A program made the position numbers and the translations under genes. The notes beneath the pieces were generated by a model. It did no database searches. It was given only the letters and a program-made list of their open reading frames with translations, and was not told where the DNA came from. From contig CANMBS010000004.1 of assembly GCA_947496145.1 (NCBI GenBank), forward strand, positions 165,138 to 229,137: a stretch of 64,000 nt of DNA, in the 5' to 3' direction. The DNA is from an uncultured Pseudovibrio sp. (lineage in GTDB: Bacteria > Pseudomonadota > Alphaproteobacteria > Rhizobiales > Stappiaceae). Shown piece after piece: positions 26,257-34,770 of the stretch (its first letter is position 1; each line of letters begins with the position of its first letter).

Positions 26257-27063
26257 TCACACCCGTTTCAGGGCACGTGCCCCACGGAAATAGGATTTAA
26301 CCCAAGGGTGCTCAACCTGCATCATATCTTCAATGGTTCCTTCAACCAAAACCCGGCGTTCGCCTAAAACAGCAATACGGTCACAAATACTATGAAGACT
26401 GTCCAGATCATGGGTCACCATGTACACCGTCAGTCCCAGAGTTTCTTTCAATTTCACAATCAGATCATCGAAATCCGCCGCCCCGATAGGGTCAAGGCCC
26501 GATGTCGGCTCATCCAGAAACAACAAATCAGGATCCAACGACAGCGAACGCGCCAGTGCCGCACGTTTAATCATACCGCCGGAAAGTTCAGAGGGAAGCT
26601 TGTCTGCTGCATCCAGCGGCAAGCCCACCATCTCAATCTTCAGCAAGGCCAGCTCATCACGCAGCCGGGGCGAAAGCCTCAGGTGTTCGCGCATCGGCAC
26701 CTGAACATTTTGTTTCACCGTCAACGATGAAAACAATGCTCCTTGCTGGAACAAAACCCCCCAGCGCTGCTCAATCTCACGGCGTGTTGCATCACTTGCC
26801 TTGTCGAAATCCTGCCCGAATACCTCGATAGAGCCCGCCCGTTTCTGCGTTAACCCCAACACAGTGCGCATCAGAACAGACTTGCCCATCCCAGATGCCC
26901 CAACAAAGCCAAGCACTTCACCCCGATAGACATCCATATCCAGATTTTCCAGCACAAGCTTTCTGCCAAACCCCACCGTCACACCGCGCACCCGAAGCAG
27001 CACATCACGCTCCGCCTCAGTTATATTTGCACCATTACCCGGCTTTGCTTGCTCTTGACCCAT
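26257..27063 (-). CDS. mlaF: ABC transporter ATPase, MlaF-like
   Basis: A 268-residue ABC ATPase. Walker A GASGMGKS at residues 55-62, Q-loop LFQQGALFSSLTV, signature LSGGMIKRAALARSL, and Walker B LLFLDEPTSGLDP, followed by the switch histidine in VTHDLDS. These match MlaF. It powers lipid movement by the permease encoded 5 bp upstream and the MCE protein downstream. The C-terminal end is slightly extended, as in MlaF, where it contacts the partner subunit. Confidence 0.93.
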   Translation of the reverse strand: MGQEQAKPGNGANITEAERDVLLRVRGVTVGFGRKLVLENLDMDVYRGEVLGFVGASGMGKSVLMRTVLGLTQKRAGSIEVFGQDFDKASDATRREIEQRWGVLFQQGALFSSLTVKQNVQVPMREHLRLSPRLRDELALLKIEMVGLPLDAADKLPSELSGGMIKRAALARSLSLDPDLLFLDEPTSGLDPIGAADFDDLIVKLKETLGLTVYMVTHDLDSLHSICDRIAVLGERRVLVEGTIEDMMQVEHPWVKSYFRGARALKRV

Positions 27064-27068
27064 ACTGA

Positions 27069-28199
27069 CTAAAACCCGATAGACGCGAAGAACACAGCAA
27101 ACACTCCATCCACCACGATCACCATAAAGATAGATTTCACAACGGAAATGGTCGTGTGTCTTCCCAAGGATTCAGAGGAGCCTGCAACTTTCATTCCCTC
27201 CATGCAGGCAATCAGGCCGATAATCAAAGCCATAAACGGTGCTTTAACAATCCCGACCATCAGCGTATCGATTGTCACAGCCGCCCTGAGCTGAGTGACA
27301 AACGAGTAAGGCACAATGTCCAGATACCACCAGCAGGTCAGCCCTGCTCCAAACAGAGCTGCAAGATTTGCCAGAAAAACAAGAATGGGAAGCGAAATCA
27401 TAAGTGCCACAAGCCGCGGCAGAATCAGAACTTCTGTCACACGCAGGCCCGTCACCTGCAAGGCATCAATCTCTTCTTGCATTTTCATGGCACCCAGCTC
27501 CGCCGTATAAGCAGAACCAGACCGCCCCGCGACCATGATCGCCGTCAGGATCACCCCAATTTCACGCAGCACAAGAATACCGGAAAGATCGACAACAAAG
27601 ATCTCAGCACCAAACTGCTTCAGATAAAATCCGCCCTGTTGCGCAATAATGCCGCCAATCAGAAAGCTCATCAGGCAAACAATGGGTACTGCCCCCATGC
27701 ACGAGCGTTGAAACTGCACGGCAATGGAAATGGGTCGCAACCGGCTGGGATGCGTCGCAGCAGAAGTAATTGTCGCCGTCAAAGCACCAAGCATGGCTAA
27801 AACGTCTTTGGTATCGCGGCCCAGCTGACGTGTCGCCTCACCAACACTTTCCAGATAATCGAGAAAAGAGTTACCACTTTGCTCCCCGGCAGGATTATCA
27901 ACTTCTTCCCGGTTCACTTCTTTCAGCAGAATATCAAACCGCGCATCATCATAGAGGAATTGCACCTCCCGCCCTTGCGCTGTTTGCTCCATCTGAAAGC
28001 GCTGCAACAGCCATGCTCCAGAGGTATCAAGTAAGCTAACGGCTTTTAAATCCACACAAATTACAGAATGTGTCAGCCCGGACGCAGCTTGATTAATGAG
28101 TTTTTCGCAAATCATACCCTGCCGGATGCCCCATGCTCCTGAGGCCACCAGCAAAAGTAACGCTCCGTCTTCAGCAACTACCAGATCCGGCGCATCCAT
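27069..28199 (-). CDS. mlaE: MlaE-like permease with fused N-terminal STAS domain
   Basis: A 376-residue inner-membrane permease. Residues 1-110 form a STAS domain (VICVDLKAVSLLDTSGAWLLQRF), so the function of E. coli MlaB is fused to the permease here. The remainder has the MlaE core with five hydrophobic segments and the conserved ELGAMKMQEEIDALQVTG and GIVKAPFMALIIGLIACMEG motifs. It is the first gene of the operon with the ATPase, MCE protein and lipoprotein. GTGGA precedes the ATG. Confidence 0.93.
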   Translation of the reverse strand: MDAPDLVVAEDGALLLLVASGAWGIRQGMICEKLINQAASGLTHSVICVDLKAVSLLDTSGAWLLQRFQMEQTAQGREVQFLYDDARFDILLKEVNREEVDNPAGEQSGNSFLDYLESVGEATRQLGRDTKDVLAMLGALTATITSAATHPSRLRPISIAVQFQRSCMGAVPIVCLMSFLIGGIIAQQGGFYLKQFGAEIFVVDLSGILVLREIGVILTAIMVAGRSGSAYTAELGAMKMQEEIDALQVTGLRVTEVLILPRLVALMISLPILVFLANLAALFGAGLTCWWYLDIVPYSFVTQLRAAVTIDTLMVGIVKAPFMALIIGLIACMEGMKVAGSSESLGRHTTISVVKSIFMVIVVDGVFAVFFASIGF

Positions 28200-28324
28200 G
28201 TTTCCACTTGAACTCCATTACAGGACCAGCGTCCGGTAAACTAAAATCTTATTGATCCTATACAGCTTTGTGTAGTGTGTCCTCTATTATTCCTCAATCA
28301 GCCACAAGTACAACGGGTAAAGCA

Positions 28325-29338
28325 ATGTCCATCTCTAAGCCATACCTATTATTTCTCGGGGACGTAAAAGACGAGTTGGCAGCAAAAACGGCACATGGCG
28401 TACTTGATTGGCGACCTGACTGGTGTCTGGGACAAATTACCCTCCCGGGTTGCAACGCCCACACCAGCCTGCCTGAGATGAGCTTACAAGAAGCTTCAGC
28501 AGCCGGAGTGAAAACCATGGTCATCGGCTGTGTAAATGCGGGCGGTGTTTTGCCAGACCACTGGATCGCAACCATTGTTGACGCACTGAACAATGGTCTC
28601 AACATTGCAGCAGGACTTCACATCGAGCTGGGCAGCATCCCTCAAATTGCTGAGGCTGCCGCAAAAAACAACTGCGAGCTCCACGACCTGCGCTTTACTG
28701 GCCTTACCTTCCCGACTGGTAGCGGCGAAAAGCGCTCCGGTAAGCGCTTGCTCACGGTCGGCACAGACTGTTCCGTTGGCAAAAAGTACAGCGCTCTTGC
28801 TTTGCAACAGGGTCTTGCGAGCCGCAACATCAGCTCAGACTTCTGCGCCACCGGGCAAACTGGCATACTCATCGCAGAGCGTGGCATTGCAATCGACTCA
28901 GTCATCTCAGATTTCATCTCTGGCGCTGCCGAGTATATTAGCCCAGCCACGAAAAATGACCACTGGGACGTGATCGAGGGCCAAGGCTCTCTGCTTCATC
29001 CGTCCTTTGCAGGCGTCTCTCTTGGCCTCCTGCACGGCTCACAGCCAGATGCGTTTGTCGTCTGCCATGAACCAACCCGCTCCACTATGCGTGGCGTAAT
29101 CGCCAGGATCCCATCCATTCAGGAAATCATTGACTTGACGGTACAAATGGGTTGCCTCACCAATCCGGACATCCGCTGTGTCGGTCTCGCCATCAACACC
29201 ATGATGCTTTCTGAGAACCACGCAAAGAATCTGATTGAAGAGCTGAGCGAAGAGCATAAACTGCCAGCTACCGATCCTGTCCGCTTCGGGACGGACCCAA
29301 TCATCGATCACATCTGCGCGGAGTTTAAACTGGTTTGA
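28325..29338 (+). CDS. dgcN: DgcN-type D-glutamate N-acetyltransferase (DUF1611)
   Basis: A 337-residue DUF1611 protein. It begins MSISKPYLLFLGDV and contains the P-loop-like GTDCSVGKKYSALAL and the conserved IEGQGSLLHPSFAGVSLGLLHG. DUF1611 proteins paired with an enolase-superfamily epimerase are DgcN, which acetylates D-glutamate as the first step of D-Glu catabolism in marine bacteria; the partner DgcA overlaps by 4 bp. The start at 28325 is preferred over the TTG at 28268 because of GGGTAAA upstream and the conserved N-terminus. It is divergent from the Mla operon. The substrate assignment rests on the family pairing. Confidence 0.85.
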   Translation: MSISKPYLLFLGDVKDELAAKTAHGVLDWRPDWCLGQITLPGCNAHTSLPEMSLQEASAAGVKTMVIGCVNAGGVLPDHWIATIVDALNNGLNIAAGLHIELGSIPQIAEAAAKNNCELHDLRFTGLTFPTGSGEKRSGKRLLTVGTDCSVGKKYSALALQQGLASRNISSDFCATGQTGILIAERGIAIDSVISDFISGAAEYISPATKNDHWDVIEGQGSLLHPSFAGVSLGLLHGSQPDAFVVCHEPTRSTMRGVIARIPSIQEIIDLTVQMGCLTNPDIRCVGLAINTMMLSENHAKNLIEELSEEHKLPATDPVRFGTDPIIDHICAEFKLV

Positions 29339-30318
29339 CCTGTCGCCTGTCTATTGAAGCTGAAACCTTTCCAATTGCCGGAAGTTTTACCATTGCCCGA
29401 GGAAGCCGCACTGAAGCAAAAGTCGTCACAGTACGCCTCACTCAAGGCGAGGTAACAGGACAAGGAGAATGTGTTCCCTACCCCCGTTATGGCGAAAGCG
29501 TAGAAAGCGTTATTGCACAGATTGAAGAAGCACGTAGCGCGCTTGAAGCAGGCGTAACACCGGAAGAATTGCAAAACCTGATTCCCGCAGGCGCTGCCCG
29601 CAACGCTGTTGACTGCGCCCTATGGGATCTCACCGCCAAACGTCAAGACACCACAGTGGCAAACCTTATCGGCGTCAAATCCCAGCGTATCCTTGAGACT
29701 GCCTATACAATCTCTGTAGGCACCCCACAGAAGATGGCAGAAGACGCTGCAAAAGCAGCCTACCGCCCATTGCTCAAAGTAAAACTGGCTGGTGATGGCG
29801 ATGTGGAGCGCATCACCGCTGTGCGTCAGGCTGCACCAAACTGCAAACTGATTGTAGATGCCAACGAAGGCTGGTCTGAAAGCAATCTGGAGGCCAACAT
29901 CAAGGCATGTCAGCAAGCAGGCGTTGGCTTGGTGGAACAACCCCTGCCAGCAGGGAAAGACGCTGTTCTGGCAGAAGTAGAGCACCTCATCCCCATCTGC
30001 GCAGATGAGAGCCTGCACACCTCGGCGGATTTGCAAGGACTGCGGGATCGCTATTCAGCAGTAAACATCAAACTTGATAAAACTGGCGGAATTACCGAGG
30101 GCCTGAAGCTGCTCCGCAAGGCAGAAGAGATGGACTACGTCATCATGGTCGGGTGCATGCTCGGCACATCTTTAGCCATGGCACCAGCAATGTTGCTTGC
30201 GCAAAATGCCCAGTTTGTGGACTTGGATGGCCCACTGCTGCTGGCAAAAGACCGTGAAGATGGCATTACCTTTGATGGCAGCCTGATGCATCCCCCATCC
30301 CCGCAGCTTTGGGGATAA
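29335..30318 (+). CDS. dgcA: DgcA-type N-acetyl-D-glutamate racemase (enolase superfamily)
   Basis: A 327-residue muconate-lactonizing/AE-epimerase-like member of the enolase superfamily. Catalytic pieces are visible: Lys148-x-Lys150 in LLKVKLA, Asp175 in IVDANEGW, Glu201 in VEQPLP, Asp224 in CADES and Lys246 in NIKLDKTGG. The family was first named L-Ala-D/L-Glu epimerase; next to DgcN the likely reaction is conversion of N-acetyl-D-glutamate to the L form. The start is TTG at 29335 overlapping the dgcN stop (TTGA), so translation is coupled. A terminator follows. Confidence 0.87.
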   Translation: MTCRLSIEAETFPIAGSFTIARGSRTEAKVVTVRLTQGEVTGQGECVPYPRYGESVESVIAQIEEARSALEAGVTPEELQNLIPAGAARNAVDCALWDLTAKRQDTTVANLIGVKSQRILETAYTISVGTPQKMAEDAAKAAYRPLLKVKLAGDGDVERITAVRQAAPNCKLIVDANEGWSESNLEANIKACQQAGVGLVEQPLPAGKDAVLAEVEHLIPICADESLHTSADLQGLRDRYSAVNIKLDKTGGITEGLKLLRKAEEMDYVIMVGCMLGTSLAMAPAMLLAQNAQFVDLDGPLLLAKDREDGITFDGSLMHPPSPQLWG

Positions 30319-30327
30319 GCAAAATTT

Positions 30328-30361
30328 TAAAAAGGCGGCCTCAGAAGAGAGCCGCCTTTTC
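30328..30361. terminator. Bidirectional rho-independent terminator
   Basis: AAAGGCGGC at 30331-30339 pairs with GCCGCCTTT at 30351-30359, with A-run and T-run on either side. It separates dgcA (+) from the convergent MFS gene (-). Confidence 0.92.
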
Positions 30362-30363
30362 AA

Positions 30364-31542
30364 TCAGACACGCTTGCTAACAAACAGCAGGGTCAGCACC
30401 CCGGTGATACAAATGCCAGCCATGAGATTGAACGCATAAGCCGGTCCCATCTCATAGAGCCAGCCGCTGGCTAAGCCACCCACACCCATCACCACACCGA
30501 AGACTGTTTGCGACATTCCCTGAGCTGTTCCCAGCCACTTGCTGGAAACCAGCCTGGACGTATAGGCAACCAGACCAAGAAACACCATTCCAAAGCTACC
30601 GGCATGCAGAAGCTGAAGCAGGACGGCAGACCACACCTCTGTCGCGTATGGAAACAGCAACCAGCGAATGATGCTCGCAACACCACCTGTCACCATGAGT
30701 CCCCAGGCACCCAGATGCCTCTGGAAGAAAACTCCCCACACAAAAATTCCGATCTCAGCCACAGTTCCAAGCGCCCACAAGACACCAACTACAGGCTTGC
30801 TGATCCCGACAGACAACCAGAAGATGCTGCCAAAAGCATAAAGGGCTGAAAAGCTGCCAAGCAACAGGCCACCAGCCAGAACAACCAGTAAGAACTGCGG
30901 CTCCCTCAGCTCAGGTGACGACCAGATGCTCTCTTTGATTGTGCTGCGGCTTTCTGACGGCATGCCGGGCAACAGCACACAAAGCAGCGCCAGCAAACCA
31001 AGACTGCCAACAGTCAGGAACAGCAGTTCAGCAGGCTCACCAAAAGACAGGTACCAACCGCCAATCAGTGTCGCGACAACGAACGCGATAGAGCCCCACG
31101 ACCGCATTGGGCCATAATTCAAACCCAGCGTATGAACCGTTTCATATGCATATGCGTCCTGCAACGGCTGAATCGGGGTGAAGAAAATTGAGAGGAAGAC
31201 AACCAGCCCAATGACAATCCAATAGTCACTGGAATAGATCAACACCCAAAACGAAATCAGCGTAATCACACTAAACAGTGCCATGGAATGGCGTCTGCGT
31301 CCTGCTTTATCAGAGACACTTGTCATAAGCGGCGTTGCAAAAATGCGCACCACATTTGGCAGGGCAATTGTGAGGGCAATTTGCACAGGCGTAAAATTAA
31401 TTTCTTCAAGGAATAGGGGGAAATAAGCAAGAAAAAAGGCGTTTGCAAAATTGAACGTTGCAAACAGTCCGCTTACACCGGCAACAACCCAAAACAGGCT
31501 GCCATCTTTCCCTATAGGGGAACTACTTCTGGGCACAGTCAT
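30364..31542 (-). CDS. MFS transporter (PPP/HcaT-like family)
   Basis: A 392-residue major facilitator of the MFS_1-like group. The first helix and loop (FLAYFPLFLEEINFTPVQIA), LMTSVSDKAGRRRH and PIQPLQDAYAYE with LNYGPMRSWGSIAF are typical of the HcaT/LacY-like branch. Around twelve hydrophobic segments are visible. It converges on dgcA, but its own role, perhaps uptake of an aromatic acid or nucleoside, cannot be read. No Shine-Dalgarno precedes the ATG at 31542. Confidence 0.85.
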   Translation of the reverse strand: MTVPRSSSPIGKDGSLFWVVAGVSGLFATFNFANAFFLAYFPLFLEEINFTPVQIALTIALPNVVRIFATPLMTSVSDKAGRRRHSMALFSVITLISFWVLIYSSDYWIVIGLVVFLSIFFTPIQPLQDAYAYETVHTLGLNYGPMRSWGSIAFVVATLIGGWYLSFGEPAELLFLTVGSLGLLALLCVLLPGMPSESRSTIKESIWSSPELREPQFLLVVLAGGLLLGSFSALYAFGSIFWLSVGISKPVVGVLWALGTVAEIGIFVWGVFFQRHLGAWGLMVTGGVASIIRWLLFPYATEVWSAVLLQLLHAGSFGMVFLGLVAYTSRLVSSKWLGTAQGMSQTVFGVVMGVGGLASGWLYEMGPAYAFNLMAGICITGVLTLLFVSKRV

Positions 31543-31714
31543 TGGAAAACACTAGTATAGGAGGTGAAGAGGACCCTCTGCCCGCTATGAGACAGGGATA
31601 CTCCTTTGCCTTGTGCTAATAGGGACTATCCAAATCAATGTAAACCAATTATTACCCCAGAATCAGTAGATAAACTTGTAGTATATTCTTAGTGAGTTAT
31701 GAAGGAGCTATTGA

Positions 31715-32800
31715 ATGGCTGGCAACAATCCGAAGGTCCTTTTAAAATCCGAGGAATTTGATGCCATCAAAAGCGCGCTTTCTGAGACAGAACGCGGGCG
31801 GGCCTTTCTTCATGACCACCTTACTCTGAACAGATCCGTTGAGACGGCGAACCTTTTGGAAGCTGTCAGAAGACTCGAAAAAACACTGGTCGAGCGCGAA
31901 CTGCCATCAGAGATGGACAGCTACCGCCTGCACACCTATGAGATGTATGAGGCAATCGAGCGAACCAAAGACGAGATCTCTAAGATCAAAGTAGAGAACA
32001 CAGACAATAACCGCTTCTCCGCTGCCTCTGATGAACTTGACGCCATTGTATCTTCAACAGAAAACGCGACACAGGTTATTTTAGAATCCTCAGAAACTAT
32101 TCAGGACCTCACAGACAAGCTGCGCGCTTCTGGTGCAGAAGATGCCGCTTGTGATGCCATTGAAGAGATGGCTATGGAAATCCTGATGGCGTGTTCTTTT
32201 CAGGATCTGACAGGTCAGCGCATCAACAAAGTCGTCAAAGTTCTGCATTATCTGGAAGGCCGGATCAACAAAATGATTCGCATCTGGGGTGTTAACCTGA
32301 CCGATGAAGAAGGTCCAGCCACCAAGTTCGATGAGGAACACCACGAAGAAGATGAGCGCCACATCGACAAGCGCCCGGACGCACACCTTCTCAACGGCCC
32401 GCAAATGGACGGTGAAGGCGTGGATCAGGCAGACATTGATGCCCTGTTTGATGTGGGATTTGATTCTGAAAGTGAGACTGCAAACGAAAATGTTGTGCAG
32501 TTTGCAGCAGAGGTAAAAACCGAAGCTGCCGATGTAGTCACGTCAGAAACCTCGGATAAAAACACAGCTGAAGCAGAACAGGACAGCTCCTCATCCCCCA
32601 GCGAAGCTCCCAATATGGCTCTGGTCCAAAGCGAAGCTCTGGATGACAAAGTATCCCTGAAAAGCTCTGATCCGGATGCACAGGATGAAAGCCCGATTGA
32701 GATCGAAGGGGAATCTCCGCCGCTGACCACTCCAAGAAGCAGCAACTCAGACCCCCTGCATCACCTCTCAACAGGCGAACGCCTCGCGCTGTTCTCCTGA
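31715..32800 (+). CDS. cheZ: CheZ-like CheY-P phosphatase with acidic tail
   Basis: A 361-residue protein. Residues 60-190 form the long helical hairpin of CheZ, with ACSFQDLTGQRINKVV carrying Asp164 and Gln168, the counterparts of the E. coli CheZ catalytic Asp143 and Gln147. After the hairpin is an acidic, Ser-rich, disordered tail of about 165 residues. Within it VDQADIDALFDVGF (236-249) resembles both the CheY-binding end of CheZ and the N-terminal CheY-binding motif of FliM. E. coli CheZ has 214 residues, so the protein is extended at the C-terminus. AAGGAG precedes the ATG. Motility fits the flgE gene at the window edge. Confidence 0.88.
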   Translation: MAGNNPKVLLKSEEFDAIKSALSETERGRAFLHDHLTLNRSVETANLLEAVRRLEKTLVERELPSEMDSYRLHTYEMYEAIERTKDEISKIKVENTDNNRFSAASDELDAIVSSTENATQVILESSETIQDLTDKLRASGAEDAACDAIEEMAMEILMACSFQDLTGQRINKVVKVLHYLEGRINKMIRIWGVNLTDEEGPATKFDEEHHEEDERHIDKRPDAHLLNGPQMDGEGVDQADIDALFDVGFDSESETANENVVQFAAEVKTEAADVVTSETSDKNTAEAEQDSSSSPSEAPNMALVQSEALDDKVSLKSSDPDAQDESPIEIEGESPPLTTPRSSNSDPLHHLSTGERLALFS

Positions 32801-33158
32801 GACCGCCTGAGAACTGCTTAACAGCGCTCTCAGGTTGTCGGTTTGCCCTGCCCAAACAAACGTATCTCCTGCCTCTCGCGCATAAAACGCAGGTACAGTT
32901 GCTTAACAGATCAAAGCAGCTCATCCTCAAGAGGGATTCCTGCGTATGAGTTAAAATTACGCATTTATTTTGCCGATTTTCCAAATAAAATTAACACAGT
33001 ATTTCGGTTGCTATACCTTTAGTTCGCTCTTCATTTACCGCATAACTACCAGTACAGGCAGCACAAACCTAGGAATAAGGTTTGACAAATAGCCGTACTC
33101 CTACCTAGAGTTACATTCATGTTATTAAACTTTTAATTATTTGACACGGGATAAACTC
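32801..33158. other. Intergenic region after cheZ-like gene
   Basis: No gene is seen in 358 bp. The first 35 bp contain a weak hairpin (listed separately). The stretch from about 32945 on is AT-rich and probably contains the promoter for the lipoprotein gene at 33159. A short inverted repeat, AACCTAGGAATAAGGTT, is at about 33066. Confidence 0.5.
32806..32834 (+). terminator. Weak stem-loop after cheZ-like gene
   Basis: CCTGAGA at 32806-32812 pairs with TCTCAGG at 32828-32834 around a 15-base loop. The following TTGTCGGTTTG has no solid T-run, so termination is uncertain. Confidence 0.4.
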
Positions 33159-33668
33159 ATGCTCCTATTGAGAAAAATATTACCCATCAGTTTTCTCTTT
33201 GTCTTACTGGGCTGCGCAACACAACTCGTTCCTGATTACGATGCAGCAGCCGTTTCTAAAATTGAAGCAACAAACACCAAAGTCATGCAGCTTTTCAGCT
33301 CCTTAGATACCTATGGGCACAAAAAGCTGAGCAAAAATACGCTGAAAACTCTGGATACCATCATTGGAGAGTTTGATGCTATTCGAGTGACTTTGGACGC
33401 CCGCAGAGTTCCAAACGAGAACGCCACAGCCAGCAAAATTATAATGGCTCTGCCATTCATTAAGCAGGTGTGTGGTGAGAACGATAAGGTAAGCTGCTGG
33501 AATCCCTCACCGGGAATTTTAAGTAAAGTCATCAAGGACCTGAGGGAGCTAAAAACAACATTTTCAAGCATACCTGTGAGCGGGGATCTCTTGAAAGGAT
33601 TTAAAATCGATTACGAAACAGATATCCTGCAAGTACTTCATGTAGAAAAACTATTGAAGGACCTATAA
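33159..33668 (+). CDS. Small lipoprotein, function unknown
   Basis: A 169-residue protein with a lipoprotein signal (KILPISFLFVLLGCAT; Cys at residue 19). The mature part is largely helical, with one candidate disulfide in KQVCGENDKVSCWNP. I recognise no family. ATG 33159 is preferred to TTG 33141 because GGGA lies at the right distance and it gives a normal signal peptide. It is followed after one base by another unknown gene. The AT-rich upstream region and the gene remnant downstream suggest an acquired or decaying stretch. Confidence 0.65.
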   Translation: MLLLRKILPISFLFVLLGCATQLVPDYDAAAVSKIEATNTKVMQLFSSLDTYGHKKLSKNTLKTLDTIIGEFDAIRVTLDARRVPNENATASKIIMALPFIKQVCGENDKVSCWNPSPGILSKVIKDLRELKTTFSSIPVSGDLLKGFKIDYETDILQVLHVEKLLKDL

Positions 33669-33669
33669 T

Positions 33670-34056
33670 ATGCCAGATATTACTATCCCAGAAGAACTTT
33701 TCAGTCAGATTCTCAAGAAACTGTCAGAGATATTGCGAGAGTCGCAAGAGTCTCTGACACACTACTCCAAAAGACAATTAGAACTGCTTTCTCAAAAAGC
33801 AATCTGGCTTGCCAGCTCCCGGGCAACGGGTGATCTGAAAAACAACGACAAGCTCTTTGAACATTTCGAGGACAACCTGAAAGAGAGCGCACACAACTTT
33901 GCAAAAACCATTGCGCTTCACACAATTGCTACCTTGCAAAAGGCGTGGAATGCCATCGTCGGCACGCTTTGGGATGCGATGGACATGATCCTTGGTAAGG
34001 TTGGCATCAGCCCATTGGTGCGCCCTGCTTTGGAAAGCACTCCCGTCGACGCCTGA
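33670..34056 (+). CDS. Small helical hypothetical protein
   Basis: A 128-residue protein, nearly all helix by pattern, with an amphipathic C-terminal segment (TIATLQKAWNAIVGTLWDAM) that could bind a membrane surface. It has no signal peptide. The ATG lies one base after the stop of the lipoprotein gene, with AAGGA inside that gene, so the two are coupled. No family recognised. The pair may form an envelope complex, but this is a guess. Confidence 0.65.
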   Translation: MPDITIPEELFSQILKKLSEILRESQESLTHYSKRQLELLSQKAIWLASSRATGDLKNNDKLFEHFEDNLKESAHNFAKTIALHTIATLQKAWNAIVGTLWDAMDMILGKVGISPLVRPALESTPVDA

Positions 34057-34106
34057 TCCGCCGAAGCAGGTACAGATAGCCCCATCGATCCATCAGAAAA
34101 AAAACA

Positions 34107-34295
34107 TAGAGGAAGCCGTCAGGCCGTTGCGCCGTGCTACGCATTGTTGGCAATGCAGAAGATTTAAGATCTGCTGCACTTTATCTTTATCGCGACTGGC
34201 TTCCTCAAAGCGGAGAAGAGGCAAGAGATTTCCCTCTCTATTGCCAGCGCCTGTCATTCTTTCCAGAAGCCCCGGAAAACGAAGCAGTGGCATAA
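34107..34295 (+). pseudogene. Remnant of an AraC-type GyrI-like effector-binding domain
   Basis: After an in-frame stop at 34107, a frame reads CAVLRIVGNAEDLRSAA, then LYLYRDWLPQSGEEARDFPL and YCQRLSFFPEAPENEAV, and ends at TAA 34293-34295. This is the C-terminal end of the GyrI-like small-molecule-binding domain fused to AraC regulators; the usual final strand (about ten residues) is missing. The N-terminal domain and helix-turn-helix are absent upstream, where two unknown genes lie. It is therefore a truncated relic of about 60 residues. No functional start is evident, though GTG 34134 is in frame. Confidence 0.7.
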
Positions 34296-34323
34296 CTGTT
34301 TCTGCCACTGAAGTAGAGCAGCA

Positions 34324-34653
34324 TTACTCTTTTGAAGGCGCTTTATATTCCAAGGACTTTGCAAGCTTCATAGCTTCAAGCCCATCTTCAAAACTCATGA
34401 GCGGTGTAATGTGGTAGTAACGCAGCCCTTTACCCGCCATGCAGGCCATCTCAAACGCCTTAATGGACACATTGTCCGGCATCTCAATAATCGCAGTAGA
34501 ATCATACTCACCAAAACTCAACCACGAACCAATAAACCGCCCGCCCAATTGCTCCAGAATTGGAACCATGGAATCGCGGCGGTTCTCCGGGTTGGCAACA
34601 AGGTTTGCAATGGACTCCGCAGTAAACGCGATCTGAATGAGATAAGTAGCCAT
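34324..34653 (-). CDS. GYD domain protein
   Basis: A 109-residue protein of the GYD family, small ferredoxin-like-fold proteins named for a Gly-Tyr-Asp motif. Seen here: ATYLIQIAFTAESIANLV at the start, GGRFIGSWLSFGEYDSTAII with the GEYD version of the motif, and TPLMSFEDGLEAMKLA at the end. Function is unknown for the family; a dimeric alpha+beta barrel role such as small-molecule binding is likely. A strong GAGAGGG precedes the ATG. It converges on the AraC-type remnant at its 3' end. Confidence 0.85.
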   Translation of the reverse strand: MATYLIQIAFTAESIANLVANPENRRDSMVPILEQLGGRFIGSWLSFGEYDSTAIIEMPDNVSIKAFEMACMAGKGLRYYHITPLMSFEDGLEAMKLAKSLEYKAPSKE

Positions 34654-34770
34654 AGGCCCTCTCTTATGTCTTCAACTTACATCTTGTCCGAGCATGAATG
34701 AGCCGGATCAGCACTGAACTGGGTTAAAAACAACAGACCAGCCCAGTAACCCTTTACACTCAGGACTGCG

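Noticed and set aside
34093..34308. 71-codon minus-strand frame
   Set aside because: Antisense to the GyrI-like remnant, which explains the sequence better.
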